From: Sphingomonas melonis
GTDB lineage: Bacteria > Pseudomonadota > Alphaproteobacteria > Sphingomonadales > Sphingomonadaceae
Direction of reading: 5' to 3'
DNA: 64,000 bases
Assembly: GCF_013409985.1 (NCBI RefSeq)
Contig: NZ_JACCBY010000001.1
Coordinates: 806,001 to 870,000 of the forward strand
Shown here piece after piece: positions 16,908-26,603 of this stretch (position 1 is its first letter; every line of letters begins with the position of its first letter). A program made the position numbers and the translations under genes. The notes under the pieces were generated by a model. That model worked only from the letters and a program-made list of their open reading frames with translations. It did no database searches and was not told the origin of the DNA.

Positions 16908-17642
16908 CTAGCGGTGGCTCACGCTGCCCATCGCGTAGCCCGAGCCGAACGATCCACGCGCGGCCTCGGCGGCGTCGGCCGACTTCATGAAGAGGTCTAG
17001 ATTGAGCGGGTGGCGGTGGATCTCTTCCGAGAACTTCGCGTCGGCGGCGGCCTCCGCCTCGATCGAGGCGGTGATCTCTGCCAACTTCTCGTAGTAGACC
17101 GCACGCATAAGGCTCAACGCGGTCTCAATCTGCTGGCGGGCGCGCCGGACGAGGTTTCGATCCACGGTCTGCCGCCTGGTCACCACGCCGACCTTTGCTT
17201 CCGCCCCGCTGAACTGGAGGATGACTAGCTCGGCCTGCCATTCGCCGCCGTAGCTTCCGCCGGAGCCGAAATGGGCAATCGCGCTGTCGCGCAGATCGCT
17301 CAGCTCCTTGTGGACGATCTTCTCCTCGTCGCCGAAGCGGGTTCGCAGATCGAAGCCGCCTCGTTCCTTCGACTCTGTCTTGGTTGCACGGACGTAGAGC
17401 ACGAGCGCGTTGTTGAGCAGCGCAGACTCCGTGATGAGCTTGCGGTGGTCGTCGGGATCGGCCGGAACGGTCAGCTCCGCCTCCAGCGCATCGATGCTCT
17501 CCATTGCCATCACGAGATCGGTCGACAGCGAATGGAGGTCGCGTGCGCGCCGGATCTGGTTCGCGAGCGGGAGGAGCCGCTTCTCGGCGAAGAGGCGATC
17601 AGCGAAGGCGGAGAGGTTGTAGGTCGGGTCCGGAGCGGTCAT
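16908..17642 (-). CDS. HEPN-like hypothetical protein
   Basis: 244 residues, soluble and helical in appearance. Residues around 117-123 read Arg-Asp-Ser-Ala-Ile-Ala-His, an Arg-x5-His motif of the sort used by HEPN RNases, within KELSDLRDSAIAHFG. HEPN proteins cut RNA in toxin-antitoxin and anti-phage systems. The assignment rests on this motif and the helical context. The gene is divergent from the RES-domain gene with 68 bases between their starts, which suggests shared control. A plain uncharacterised helical protein is the alternative. Confidence 0.5.
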   Translation of the reverse strand: MTAPDPTYNLSAFADRLFAEKRLLPLANQIRRARDLHSLSTDLVMAMESIDALEAELTVPADPDDHRKLITESALLNNALVLYVRATKTESKERGGFDLRTRFGDEEKIVHKELSDLRDSAIAHFGSGGSYGGEWQAELVILQFSGAEAKVGVVTRRQTVDRNLVRRARQQIETALSLMRAVYYEKLAEITASIEAEAAADAKFSEEIHRHPLNLDLFMKSADAAEAARGSFGSGYAMGSVSHR

Positions 17643-17710
17643 CGCTCGAATTTAGGAGCGGGCGGGCGCACTTCAAATACAAGGCGCTGGTACGACGCGA
17701 GGATCGGGAG

Positions 17711-18541
17711 ATGGGCATGGCGGACCGCGAGAATAGGGCTGCGGAGTTCGCGCGGTGGGACAGCTTCTCGCGCTTCGCGCGGCACGTCCGGTTCACTGGC
17801 CGCTACGTCTGGGGCGACGAGGAAAGGGCCTTTTTGGAGACGGTGCTCGCCACGAGCCACGACCGGGACGCGCACTTCAAGAAGGGGCGGACCTTTTACC
17901 GCGCGCAGCTCGGCGTCGATTTCCTCGACCAGAAGGACGAGGACGGCAACTGGACGGGCGAGGAGACTGCCGGATTCGGAGCCAAGCGGATGAAGCCCCT
18001 CACAGATCGCGCCCGTGAGGGACGAGCGAACCCTACCGGCATACCTGCGCTGTACGTGGGCACCACCGTCGAGACGGCGATATCGGAGGTGAGGCCCTGG
18101 ATCGGCGCAGACGTCTCGCTTGCCTGGTGCCGGATGCTGAGGCCTATTCGGGCGCTCGACCTCACGAAGGGCCACGGCAGGACCTCGTTCGCCGGACCAG
18201 TGTTCCGGCATGTTATGGGCGGCCCGAATCTGACGGCGGCAGAAAAGGAGGAGGCGGTCTGGATCGACATCGACAACGCCTTTTCGGAACCAGTCACGTC
18301 GACCGACGACCGCGCCGACTATGCGTCGACCCAGATACTGGCCGAGCTGTTCCGGAGCGAGGGATACGACGCGATCGGCTACAAGAGTCACTTCGGCGAC
18401 GACGGAGAGAAGCGCGGATTCAACATAGCAATCTTCGATCCCGACGCCGTCGAGATCGTCGCCTGCGCGCCTTACCGAGTGGAGTCCATCAAGGTCGAGG
18501 CCAAGCAGAACGGAAACGCTTGGTCCAAGGCCCGCGACTAG
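17711..18541 (+). CDS. RES-domain protein (NAD+-degrading toxin family)
   Basis: 276 residues. The RES pattern is visible: Phe-Tyr-Arg-Ala, a basic stretch (REGRANPTGIPALYVG), TAISEVRPWIGADVSLA, and YKSHF near the C-terminus. These supply the Arg, Tyr, Glu and Ser residues of the fold. RES toxins degrade NAD+ and are usually paired with an Xre-type antitoxin gene just upstream; none is present. A HEPN-like gene is divergent instead. The start is ATG 17711, or 17717 with GGGAG six bases upstream. The protein is longer than typical RES toxins, with ~60 extra N-terminal residues. Confidence 0.7.
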   Translation: MGMADRENRAAEFARWDSFSRFARHVRFTGRYVWGDEERAFLETVLATSHDRDAHFKKGRTFYRAQLGVDFLDQKDEDGNWTGEETAGFGAKRMKPLTDRAREGRANPTGIPALYVGTTVETAISEVRPWIGADVSLAWCRMLRPIRALDLTKGHGRTSFAGPVFRHVMGGPNLTAAEKEEAVWIDIDNAFSEPVTSTDDRADYASTQILAELFRSEGYDAIGYKSHFGDDGEKRGFNIAIFDPDAVEIVACAPYRVESIKVEAKQNGNAWSKARD

Positions 18542-18691
18542 GTGGCCGCGTACCGGCGAGAAACACCGTGGCGCTGGCGCCATCGGCGATTTCGGAGCTC
18601 ATGGCGACGTCGAGCTGCCCGGTGATCCGCTTACAGCCGTGTTTCCGTTGGAGATTGGCCGCGTCGGGCGTCTCTCGTGGCGCTGGGATAG

Positions 18692-21600
18692 CTACCTGTT
18701 CTGCTCGCGCCGGGAGAGCTCGGCCAGCCTTGTATCATCTCGGACGACTTCTTGCGCTTTGAGCGCGTCGAGCGTTCGACGTGTCTCGTATGGCCAGAGC
18801 CATGCATCTTCGGGAAGGACCTTCCACAAGAGGTCGAGCAGCTCGCGCGGATGCTGGGAGGCGATCCCTTCTTCCAGGTCGATAAAGTGGCCCATCCGCA
18901 CAGACGATCCCGCGACCGCATCAAGGAGTGGGAGAATCACCTTGACGATTTCGACGAACCTCTCCGGCATGGCCAATGCCATGTCGACCAGCCGGCCGGA
19001 AGTCTGCGGCGTCCGGACCGACCTCTGCCGTGGCCACACGCGTTCGAGGAAGGGAAGGATCCGGTCGCCCCATTTCGAGCCGGGCTCGTTCGACCACCGC
19101 TGAAGATACCACAGCATCTGGGTCCGCAGTTCGTCGTCGCCGTGAATCAGCACCTCGCGCAGTTCCACATCAGGGATGAGCGCGTCCTCTCCGGCGGGGT
19201 CGTCGCTGCCGGCCCAGCCTGCGAGCAGCATTCCGGCGAGCTTGTTGGCGTGGTCCCGGCGCTTTGAACCCGATCTCGCCAGCGCGATGAAGGCAGGCTT
19301 GAGGCAAGTGTAGAGCGGGAGCTGCGGCGTCCGAGCCGCCCAGAAATACCCTCCCCAGAAGGCTTGGGCGTCGGCATCGTCTCCGTCAGCGACGGCCAGC
19401 AATCGGCTTTCGGTCCAGTCCGAGTCGATGAAGTAGAGCCAGTTCGAGTGCGGCGCCGTCATGGCGATCGCGTGCCGACGCGCGTCGCCGGGGAGCGCAA
19501 GGAGCTGATCGAGCCGGGCCTTCCACTCGGTGGGCAGCCCCTTGTCTGAATTGAAGTCTACCTTCGACGCATCCTTGAAGAGGGCGTCGACCATGCGGCC
19601 GGCTGGCTGGTTGAGACCGTCATCGACCCATCCGGCGTCCGCCCGTTTGAACCGGTCCTTCGGCGGGTGGGCCGCCAATGCGGCTACGAGCAAGTCCCAC
19701 ACTGCCTGGAACACGTCGGGAAGGTTGGTCAGCAGCCAGGTGGCGCGGTCGCGGATCCACTCGCTGATGGGATGCCGCAGCTCCGCGACCTTCTCGGTCC
19801 CGAGCTTGGCGAGCCGCACCGCGATGGCGGTCAGTAGGCGTTGGTTGGGTTCGCACTTGGCGGTTTCATGAAGGAGAGCGGCCCATTCCCGCGCCGGAAA
19901 CTCACCTTTGCGTGCGGCGTCGGTTAGTACCGCCAGCGCGAATGCGGGACGCCTTTCGGCCAGGCCGGAGAAGGGCCGGTGGTCGATGAAGGTCTCGAAG
20001 TCGCGGCCTGAGGCTTCGCGCACTGCGGCCAGCACCTCTCCGACCGGGAGCCCCTCCAGCGGAGTGGGGTCGGTGTCGGTCGGAATGCGGCGGACTTTGC
20101 CTACGTTCGGCTGCGCCGTGCGATCCGCGAACTTGGTCTCCCAATCGGGATCGTCCTTGCGCAGTTTAGTCATCTCGGCTTCTAGGTCGAAGCCGAATTT
20201 TACGCCTTGACCGCTCAGCCACTGAAGGCGGTTAAGACGGTAGTGGGCTGCGATCCTAGCGAGATCGTCGCGGGACTCCGGCCAGGGAAACGAGCCCGTC
20301 AGCAGGCGGCGCTCTAGATCCTGTCGACTATTCGCATCCAATTCCGCCCATCTGTCGCGCAATGCATACAGCAGGTCCCGTTCCTGCTGATTGGTCCAGA
20401 ACGACTCGTCGTCCAGAGACAGAAAAACCTCTGCGGCCTCATCCGCATCGAGGATCGCGGGCTCGCCAGCCGCCCAGATCCGGAGGCGTTCGAAGACCGG
20501 ATTCGAACCGGCCGGCCAGCGGCCGAACTCCTCCCTCGCCGCCGCGCGGTCGGCCTCTGCCAGGCGGACCATCATGTTTACGAATGTCGCGAGGAGGCCA
20601 GTCAGTTGGAAACCGTCCTCGTCAGGTCGCTCACCATCGTCCGCCCGCGTGGTGTCGAAGTATATCCGATCATGTCCGCCGATCTCTCTTTCGAGGACGA
20701 TAGCGTGCTCGATCTGGGCTCGAAGGAGCTGGAGCGCATAGCCGAGATGCTCCGGCGGAATGACGAGCGGCTCGTGCGGTCGCGGATACTTCACGTCCGG
20801 TCGAAGGACGTTCTTGATCGTCCCTTCCTCTTTGCCCGGAGGCAGTCGGGCGAGGATCGGCGGCTCGACGGTCACCAGCGGACGATACATGTCGATCGTC
20901 GACCTGACCGTCGCCGTCGACCAGCCTGACTGGGCGACCACCGCCTCGATGTCGTAGCGCTGGCGGTTGGGGTCTACCGGGTCGGTGCGCCACGCGGCGA
21001 TGAGCAGGCGCCATGCCTCGCGGATGCTCGCCGGAAAGCGATCCTGCTGCTGGCGCAGCGACCATTCGAGATGCGACACGACGTCCGGATGCAGACCGTG
21101 CTGGTGCGTTGCCCACCAGACTGCAGCCGGCTCGTGGGCGACGCGGACCAGATACGCTCCCAGATGCCACAGGCGGGTTGGCAGCTTCGATGGCCGGCCG
21201 GCATCCGGGCCCCGCAGCCGACCCGTCGCGTCCGGTGCCAGCCGCTCGCGATCGGCTTCGGTAGCGGCAAGCAGATCCCAAGCGTCCGCCGGAGCCTCGC
21301 GGCTGGAGAACCTGTCGTCGGGATCGGTCGGCGGTGGTGGTCGATCCGAGTCGAGACCTAGTGAGTCGAAAGGATCGACGCGCTCGCTTCCCTCAACGTA
21401 AGGGTCGCGCGGGCCGGGAGGCGCGTAGCGCCTCTTCGGATCGAAGACGCAGAGCCATTCCGCCGGAAGAGGCGTTCCCTTGTCCGCCAGCCGCCGGGCA
21501 CCGTCACGCGTCGCCGCGAGGTGGGCGACGATCCCCCGCTCGTGGGGCTGGAGGGTGGCCGGGCCGGCGGCAGCCATAGCGATGACGCTCTCCTGCCAGG

Positions 21601-22489
21601 CGTCCACGTCGCGCGCTCGGTCCGCCCATGCCCGCAAGGTCTCCCAGAGCGCGAAGTGGCCGTTGGCGCTGTCGTATGGGATGGGCTGCACGCCCTTGTG
21701 CTTCCATTGCGCGGCGGCCTGGTCGACGCTGCCTGACTGGAAGGCGTAGAGGTCGTCGGGCCTGTCCTCCTCCCGGCTGAGCGCCTCGAGAAGATACTGG
21801 ACCGGCGGATCGTCCGCCGAATACCCGACGAACACGATCTTGAAGCGCTGCAGCAGCGTCTGGATGTAACGGGTTGCCCAGCCATCCGCGAGGTACGCCC
21901 GGCCGAAGTCGGCGCTCGAAAGAACGAACTCGTCGTCGCAGGCGCGGCTATACTGTGCATCTACGCGGCCATGGATGTGGATGACGCCCCTGAAGTCCGT
22001 AGGGCGCCGAGGATCGGGCAGATGCGGCGGATTGAACGAGCCGATCCCGGAGTCGCAATCCTCGAACAGCCGGTCGAAGTTGGTGGTGATCAGCCTGACT
22101 ACGCCCGCCGGATCGCGTGACAGGTCGAGCAGGGTACGATGGGCGCCGAGCCCATACCCCTGAGGAGGGACCAGCGCCTTGGCCACAGCCTGGCGCACCT
22201 CTTCGGGGTAGAACTCCTGCTCTAGCAGACCGAAGATCCGGTCGGTGGCGACGACGCCGGTCAGGCCGGTCGCCTTCTCGAAGTCCTGGCTCGCCGAGAA
22301 CAGTCGTCTGGCCGGGCTGTCGAGGGCGGAGCCCAGAGAGGAGAGCACCCGGCCAGCGAGGCTGGGAAAATTCGGCAGGTGTGCCTCAGCTTGTGAGACG
22401 CCCGCTCCGCAGAAGAACAGGACCTGTCCAGCGTCACGCGCGGTCAGCAGTTCGTCGGGTAGTTCCGGACCGTCGGCGATAAACCTCAT
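18692..22489 (-). CDS. Large SIR2-domain protein, defence-associated sirtuin type
   Basis: 1265 residues. The N-terminal ~270 are a SIR2 domain: GAG in FFCGAGVSQ (28-30), TTNFD (Asn137) and HIHG (His173), then VFVGYSADDP. This is the NADase-type arrangement of SIR2 proteins used in abortive infection. The remaining ~1000 residues lack an obvious enzyme motif and look helical and repeat-like. The C-terminal part resembles the region called DUF4020 in DSR-type proteins. It would deplete NAD+ when triggered by phage. No partner gene is adjacent, and it points toward the RES gene, which it faces tail to tail. Assignment to a named DSR class needs a profile search. Confidence 0.75.
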   Translation of the reverse strand: MRFIADGPELPDELLTARDAGQVLFFCGAGVSQAEAHLPNFPSLAGRVLSSLGSALDSPARRLFSASQDFEKATGLTGVVATDRIFGLLEQEFYPEEVRQAVAKALVPPQGYGLGAHRTLLDLSRDPAGVVRLITTNFDRLFEDCDSGIGSFNPPHLPDPRRPTDFRGVIHIHGRVDAQYSRACDDEFVLSSADFGRAYLADGWATRYIQTLLQRFKIVFVGYSADDPPVQYLLEALSREEDRPDDLYAFQSGSVDQAAAQWKHKGVQPIPYDSANGHFALWETLRAWADRARDVDAWQESVIAMAAAGPATLQPHERGIVAHLAATRDGARRLADKGTPLPAEWLCVFDPKRRYAPPGPRDPYVEGSERVDPFDSLGLDSDRPPPPTDPDDRFSSREAPADAWDLLAATEADRERLAPDATGRLRGPDAGRPSKLPTRLWHLGAYLVRVAHEPAAVWWATHQHGLHPDVVSHLEWSLRQQQDRFPASIREAWRLLIAAWRTDPVDPNRQRYDIEAVVAQSGWSTATVRSTIDMYRPLVTVEPPILARLPPGKEEGTIKNVLRPDVKYPRPHEPLVIPPEHLGYALQLLRAQIEHAIVLEREIGGHDRIYFDTTRADDGERPDEDGFQLTGLLATFVNMMVRLAEADRAAAREEFGRWPAGSNPVFERLRIWAAGEPAILDADEAAEVFLSLDDESFWTNQQERDLLYALRDRWAELDANSRQDLERRLLTGSFPWPESRDDLARIAAHYRLNRLQWLSGQGVKFGFDLEAEMTKLRKDDPDWETKFADRTAQPNVGKVRRIPTDTDPTPLEGLPVGEVLAAVREASGRDFETFIDHRPFSGLAERRPAFALAVLTDAARKGEFPAREWAALLHETAKCEPNQRLLTAIAVRLAKLGTEKVAELRHPISEWIRDRATWLLTNLPDVFQAVWDLLVAALAAHPPKDRFKRADAGWVDDGLNQPAGRMVDALFKDASKVDFNSDKGLPTEWKARLDQLLALPGDARRHAIAMTAPHSNWLYFIDSDWTESRLLAVADGDDADAQAFWGGYFWAARTPQLPLYTCLKPAFIALARSGSKRRDHANKLAGMLLAGWAGSDDPAGEDALIPDVELREVLIHGDDELRTQMLWYLQRWSNEPGSKWGDRILPFLERVWPRQRSVRTPQTSGRLVDMALAMPERFVEIVKVILPLLDAVAGSSVRMGHFIDLEEGIASQHPRELLDLLWKVLPEDAWLWPYETRRTLDALKAQEVVRDDTRLAELSRREQNR

Positions 22490-23054
22490 CGCCGCATACT
22501 AGGCGTCGAACGTGCGGCGCGGGAAGTCCGGCATTTTGAAATTTTGACTTCAGTGATGCCGATACGGTCTATTGTGAACAGGCCATTAGCTCTTGCTAAA
22601 CGATGTCGGCATTCGCGTTAGGTCACCGGACAAACGCTGACCGTAAAAGGCTCACGCCAGCCCCTCCCGGCCTAATCGGAAAGCCATACCTCGAATGCCT
22701 GCTTCGCGAATATCTCGTCCAAGAGCTGCCGGTCTGGAAGCGGCTATGTGCTGGTAATTCGCCGCCGGTGCGATCACGCGCGAACGTCCGATCTTAACGA
22801 AGGCCGCCGTTCGCGAAGGCCATCTGGAATGACCGGTAAGTCCCAGATTGCGCCATTCCACGGTTGCCGGTCGAGACGTCGACCGGACATGAACGAATGT
22901 CTGAAGTTGAGAGGTGGGAATGGGATCCCGAACGTCTGCAACTGGGTCTTCCTGCGGCGAAGCCCTTGTACAGACGACCCGGGGGTCGAACGCATGTTCC
23001 GCGTGCGCGAGATGCATGGTATAGTGCAGCTACGACAGGACATGGAGAAGCCAC
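22490..23054. other. Intergenic region with dispersed-repeat debris
   Basis: 565 bases between the SIR2 gene and a secreted-protein gene; both promoters must lie here. I see several pieces of the dispersed repeat (about 22800-22930: GAATGACCGG..., then ACATGAACGAATGTCTGAAG). Open frames crossing it have no family likeness and are rejected. Confidence 0.4.
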
Positions 23055-24155
23055 ATGACTTTGCTCAGGGCTGCAATCATCGTCGCTTTACTGACGCCCA
23101 CACCCAGCCTTGCCCAGAAGAAGCAGGACGTTTCGAAGGCTCTCGAGAACACATTGCCCAAGGGCTGGGAGTGCCTGCAGGGCCCGAACGCGCTTGATCG
23201 CCCCGGACGTGTCTTCTACCTCGACCGAAATGGCATTCGTTTCGAGCTCACGGATGTCAGCGACAAGATAAACGCCCAAGGCGGCGAGCTGTCGGCCGTG
23301 TCCGCGGGTTCGAGCGGACGGGTGAGTGCGGGCCTACTGGCAAAGCTCCTCGGCCTTGGAGGCCTCCTGTCGGTGTCTGCGTCCAAGAACTACGCGACGT
23401 CCGTCACGCTGACCGAGCGACAGGAGTTCAGGACTGACGAGGCCTATGCCCGCGCCGCGCTTCGCACGATTGATCCCGGCCTGATTGATGAAGCCAACCG
23501 CTACTTTGTCATCCGCAACACCCAAGTCGCGAAGCACATGCAACTAACCGTCGATCGATCGGCGGCTGCAGCTTTCGGCGGTGAAGTACCATTCACCAAG
23601 GCCCTTACGGTCTCGGGTGCGGCGCCGCCCGCATCAAGCTCCCCGTCCACTGCGATGCCGAAAGCGGGTGACGCGAAAGCAGGAGATGCGGCTTCGGCCC
23701 CGGCCCCCAGCTCGCCACCGCCATCAGTAAAGGCTACGAACGGCGGCAAGATTGCGGGGGGCACCACCTCGCAACCGTCCACTCCGTCGAACAGCCTTCC
23801 CGTGACCGGATCGGCGGGGCTTACGCTGGGTGGTGGCAAACCGGCCTCCGGCACGGCGAACGTCTCGCTCGGCAACGCGTCTAAGCCGGCGGCTAGCGGC
23901 GTTCCCGCGAGTGCCGGCGCATCTGCGCAACCGAGCTCGGCATCGTTGTCCACGCTGCCGCCAATCCTTTCGGCGCAGAGCGCCCGATCATTCACGATCG
24001 ACCAGAACTTTACTCAGCCGCTGACCGTCTGCTTCCTCGCGCAACGGTTTACATTGAAAAATGTGGCCGGCGGGGTTGGCGGCGCGATCCGGGAGGCGAA
24101 GCTTGAGGATGAGTTCTGGACGCCAAGCGAAGGTGGAGCGACGATCGGGGGATAG
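23055..24155 (+). CDS. Secreted protein with Pro/Ser/Ala linker, unknown function
   Basis: 366 residues. A signal peptide (1-20, cut after SLA) predicts export. Residues ~21-180 form a compact domain with a hydrophobic Gly/Leu segment (LLAKLLGLGGLLSVSAS). A long Ala/Pro/Ser/Gly-rich linker (about 185-300) and a C-terminal domain with one Cys follow. GGAG lies seven bases before the ATG. Its stop is three bases before a GTG that begins a predicted periplasmic metallopeptidase, so the two are co-transcribed. Neither domain is familiar to me; it could be a substrate, pro-domain or partner of the peptidase. Confidence 0.65.
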   Translation: MTLLRAAIIVALLTPTPSLAQKKQDVSKALENTLPKGWECLQGPNALDRPGRVFYLDRNGIRFELTDVSDKINAQGGELSAVSAGSSGRVSAGLLAKLLGLGGLLSVSASKNYATSVTLTERQEFRTDEAYARAALRTIDPGLIDEANRYFVIRNTQVAKHMQLTVDRSAAAAFGGEVPFTKALTVSGAAPPASSSPSTAMPKAGDAKAGDAASAPAPSSPPPSVKATNGGKIAGGTTSQPSTPSNSLPVTGSAGLTLGGGKPASGTANVSLGNASKPAASGVPASAGASAQPSSASLSTLPPILSAQSARSFTIDQNFTQPLTVCFLAQRFTLKNVAGGVGGAIREAKLEDEFWTPSEGGATIGG

Positions 24156-24158
24156 CGC

Positions 24159-25670
24159 GTGCGCAGAACCGCCCTCGGCTTGCTTGCGGCGCTGACTGCA
24201 ACGGCTGTGAGTGCGCAGATGAGCTTACAGCGCGCGCTTCCCAACGCGGTGGAGGTCGTCCGAGACGCCGACGATTTCCGATTGATCGCGAACCTCTTTC
24301 CCCAAGCAGGAGCGAAATTTAATCCCGAGGTAGAGCGCGTCATGGCTCCCGACCAGGTGACATCCGGACAATTCTATCTATCGGACGAACTCGACGTTCA
24401 GAAAGCGGTGCTCGAGAAAAGTTGGCCGTCGGTAGCTGCTGCATTGACCGTTCTCAAGGTGACGCCGCTACAGGCTACAAGCGTGAATCGGGCGAAGCTG
24501 ACGTTCGAGGACCAGCAACTCGCTTGGTCAACCGCTATCTCACCAGAGGAAATCCGGCTCGGCGCGCGATTTTTGCGCGGCCTCGTAATCGGATCGCTCC
24601 GGGAAGCCGCAAACGGGGATGCCGGCTTTAGCCAGTCGCTGGCATCGTTTCTCGGGATATCGTCAACCCGATCCATTGACGATCCAGAACTTGAGCGTCG
24701 CGCCCGTCTCTATTTCGCGGCTGCACGGAACGGTGTAGCGGGCATGCGCTACGAAGATGATTTCGATGAACATTTTCGTAGATCGGTGGCGCTGCTCGAA
24801 AGCTTGCGGGTGAAGGGCGGCGAGACGGCCATATTCGTGGAAATGGAGACGCGGCTGACGGCTGCCGCGGACGGAGGGGAGATCTCCGGCGCGGACGGCA
24901 TGGCTATGTTCGATGTATTCATGCGACTGAACTCGCATTTCCGGCCGGCGCTTTCATTCGTGTTCTCGCACGAGCTCGGGCACATCGCGCTTGGGCATGT
25001 GCCCTTTCCCGCAACCCTGACCTGCGAAGAGAAGCGGCAACGCGAGCACGATGCGGACGCCTTCGCAATCGCCCTGCTGATCTATGACATTCCTGGCGAC
25101 ACGGAGGTCGAGGAAAAGAGTCTCTTCGCCATCGGCGTCGGCGAACGGCCCGACGGCGACGACGAACGTCTTGCCTACGGCTATGAGCACGCCATCCGTT
25201 ACGGCTTCGCGCGAGGAGGGCTGACAAATGCGTTCGATCCAACGTGCAGCTACCCAGGTGCCAACGAGCGGGTTCACCAGCTGGATCAATGGCGCTCCAC
25301 GCTCATCGCGCGCCGCCTGCCCGCCTATGAAGCTTCGCTCAGGAGTTTTCAAAAGGCGCCGCCGTATGTTTACGTCGGGGACATTGACGACAGCATTGCA
25401 CCGGCGGACCGTGCGCCGATGACGCGTCGGCTCTACGCCTCATGCCGGGCAGGCTTGCCGGCCGCTGAACTCGCGATCAGGAAGCTGGATGATCTCCCGT
25501 TTGGCTACGTCGTCGCGTGTCCCAATCGCCCGCCTGCAGATCTCGCAAGCGAGGAATTTCGTCTTCGTCTGGGAAGCGACACGGGCGCCCGGCTGCTATC
25601 CGAATATGAAAAACATGTTCCTAATCTCATGAGCGATGCGGTACTAAAGCTTCTGCAGCCGAACCCCTAA
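24159..25670 (+). CDS. Predicted exported metallopeptidase (HExxH)
   Basis: 503 residues from GTG, with a short signal peptide (ALGLLAALTATAVSAQ). The zinc motif HELGH is at about 271-275, and Glu-His-Asp-Ala-Asp follows some 25 residues later, giving the third ligand as in M48-like gluzincins. The ~250 residues before the motif and the C-terminal ~180 are not recognised. It should act in the periplasm. It is coupled to the preceding secreted linker protein. The pair lies at the right end of the defence island, but its role there is unknown. Confidence 0.65.
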   Translation: MRRTALGLLAALTATAVSAQMSLQRALPNAVEVVRDADDFRLIANLFPQAGAKFNPEVERVMAPDQVTSGQFYLSDELDVQKAVLEKSWPSVAAALTVLKVTPLQATSVNRAKLTFEDQQLAWSTAISPEEIRLGARFLRGLVIGSLREAANGDAGFSQSLASFLGISSTRSIDDPELERRARLYFAAARNGVAGMRYEDDFDEHFRRSVALLESLRVKGGETAIFVEMETRLTAAADGGEISGADGMAMFDVFMRLNSHFRPALSFVFSHELGHIALGHVPFPATLTCEEKRQREHDADAFAIALLIYDIPGDTEVEEKSLFAIGVGERPDGDDERLAYGYEHAIRYGFARGGLTNAFDPTCSYPGANERVHQLDQWRSTLIARRLPAYEASLRSFQKAPPYVYVGDIDDSIAPADRAPMTRRLYASCRAGLPAAELAIRKLDDLPFGYVVACPNRPPADLASEEFRLRLGSDTGARLLSEYEKHVPNLMSDAVLKLLQPNP

Positions 25671-25965
25671 TCACGCTCGTCACGGATGCTCAAACCCGGC
25701 GGTCGCCAACGTATAGCGATATCGAAGCTGAGTAATTCGCGGCAAGCCTCGGATGGATTTGCCGCCTGATGTCCGCCTTGCTCTGCACATGATGGAAGTG
25801 AGGATTTCGTGTAGTGGCGAGCGAGCGCTGAGTAGACACAATTGGGTCACCGCGGCCGTAAACCCGCGAACCCGCGCGAAGCGGCGGGAGGAAGTAGGGT
25901 GGGGATTTGCGCACCTTTGGTTCGCGTGCGACGATCCTCTGACCGGGTCTAACTAAGGAGAGTAG
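25671..25965. other. Intergenic region
   Basis: About 295 bases without a supported gene. A piece near 25836-25860 (ACACAATTGGGTCACCGCGGCC) resembles the dispersed repeat. AAGGAG at about 25954-25960 is a good ribosome binding site for the broken GFA gene that follows. Confidence 0.4.
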
Positions 25966-26313
25966 CCCGCGAGGCCGAACGAGCATCACGGAAGCTGCCA
26001 CTGCGGGCGAGTTCAACTCATTTTGCGCGACGTGCCGGTCGAGGCGGCCGAGTGTAACTGCTCGATATGCAGGCGCACGGCCGGGCTCTGGCACTATTGC
26101 ACTCCCGGTTCCGTAACTGTGGTCGGTTCGGGCGCCTCCTATCAGCACGGCGATCGCGCGCTTGATCTTTGGCATTGCCCAGCCTGCGGCTGCACGACGC
26201 ACTGGACCGCAACCGATCCGGCCTACCCGCGCATGGGGGTAAACCTTCGGATGTTCGATCCCGCACTCTGGCGCGACCTGCCGCACCGGCTGGTGGATGG
26301 CGCGAGCTACTAG
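25966..26313 (+). pseudogene. GFA-family gene that has lost its start codon
   Basis: Reading frame for a glutathione-dependent formaldehyde-activating (GFA/CENP-V) zinc protein: GSCHCGRVQLILRDVP, then CNCSICRR, and a CPACGC pair, ending MGVNLRMFDP. The first CHC zinc-ligand pair is encoded from about 25993, but no ATG, GTG or TTG precedes it before an in-frame stop at 25963. A strong AAGGAG sits at 25954-25960, just where a start at about 25969 would be expected; the codon there is GCG. The only downstream start, TTG at 26023, would drop the first zinc ligands. So the gene is probably dead, or a start-codon sequencing error is present. Confidence 0.65.
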
Positions 26314-26603
26314 CAGCGCCCACTTCTCTTCCGCTTTTTACCAACCAAGGGCGCTGAGCGAGCGGAGCGCTCCTGCGAAACTGAGCGTTCGCGTGGAATG
26401 AACAAACGGCAGCTTTTGGGCAGGGCTAGGCACACGGTGGATGGCCGATATTGGGTCACCATCCCATAGGCAGCGCTCGGCGCGATGGTTTTGTCGGCGA
26501 AGCCGTACTGTGATCCACTAACTAGGATTGCATCGATTTAGCAGCTGTTTCGGCGGCTAAAGGTATGCCGGGAACGTTCAGCTTCAAAATTCTGGAGCGG
26601 CAC

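Noticed and set aside
20400..20560. Possible tRNA-like GGATTCGAACC sequence
   Set aside because: It lies inside the SIR2 coding region and no cloverleaf can be drawn around it. No tRNA was found anywhere in the window.
22603..22930. Small open frames upstream of the secreted protein
   Set aside because: They consist of dispersed-repeat sequence and have no family or coding signal.
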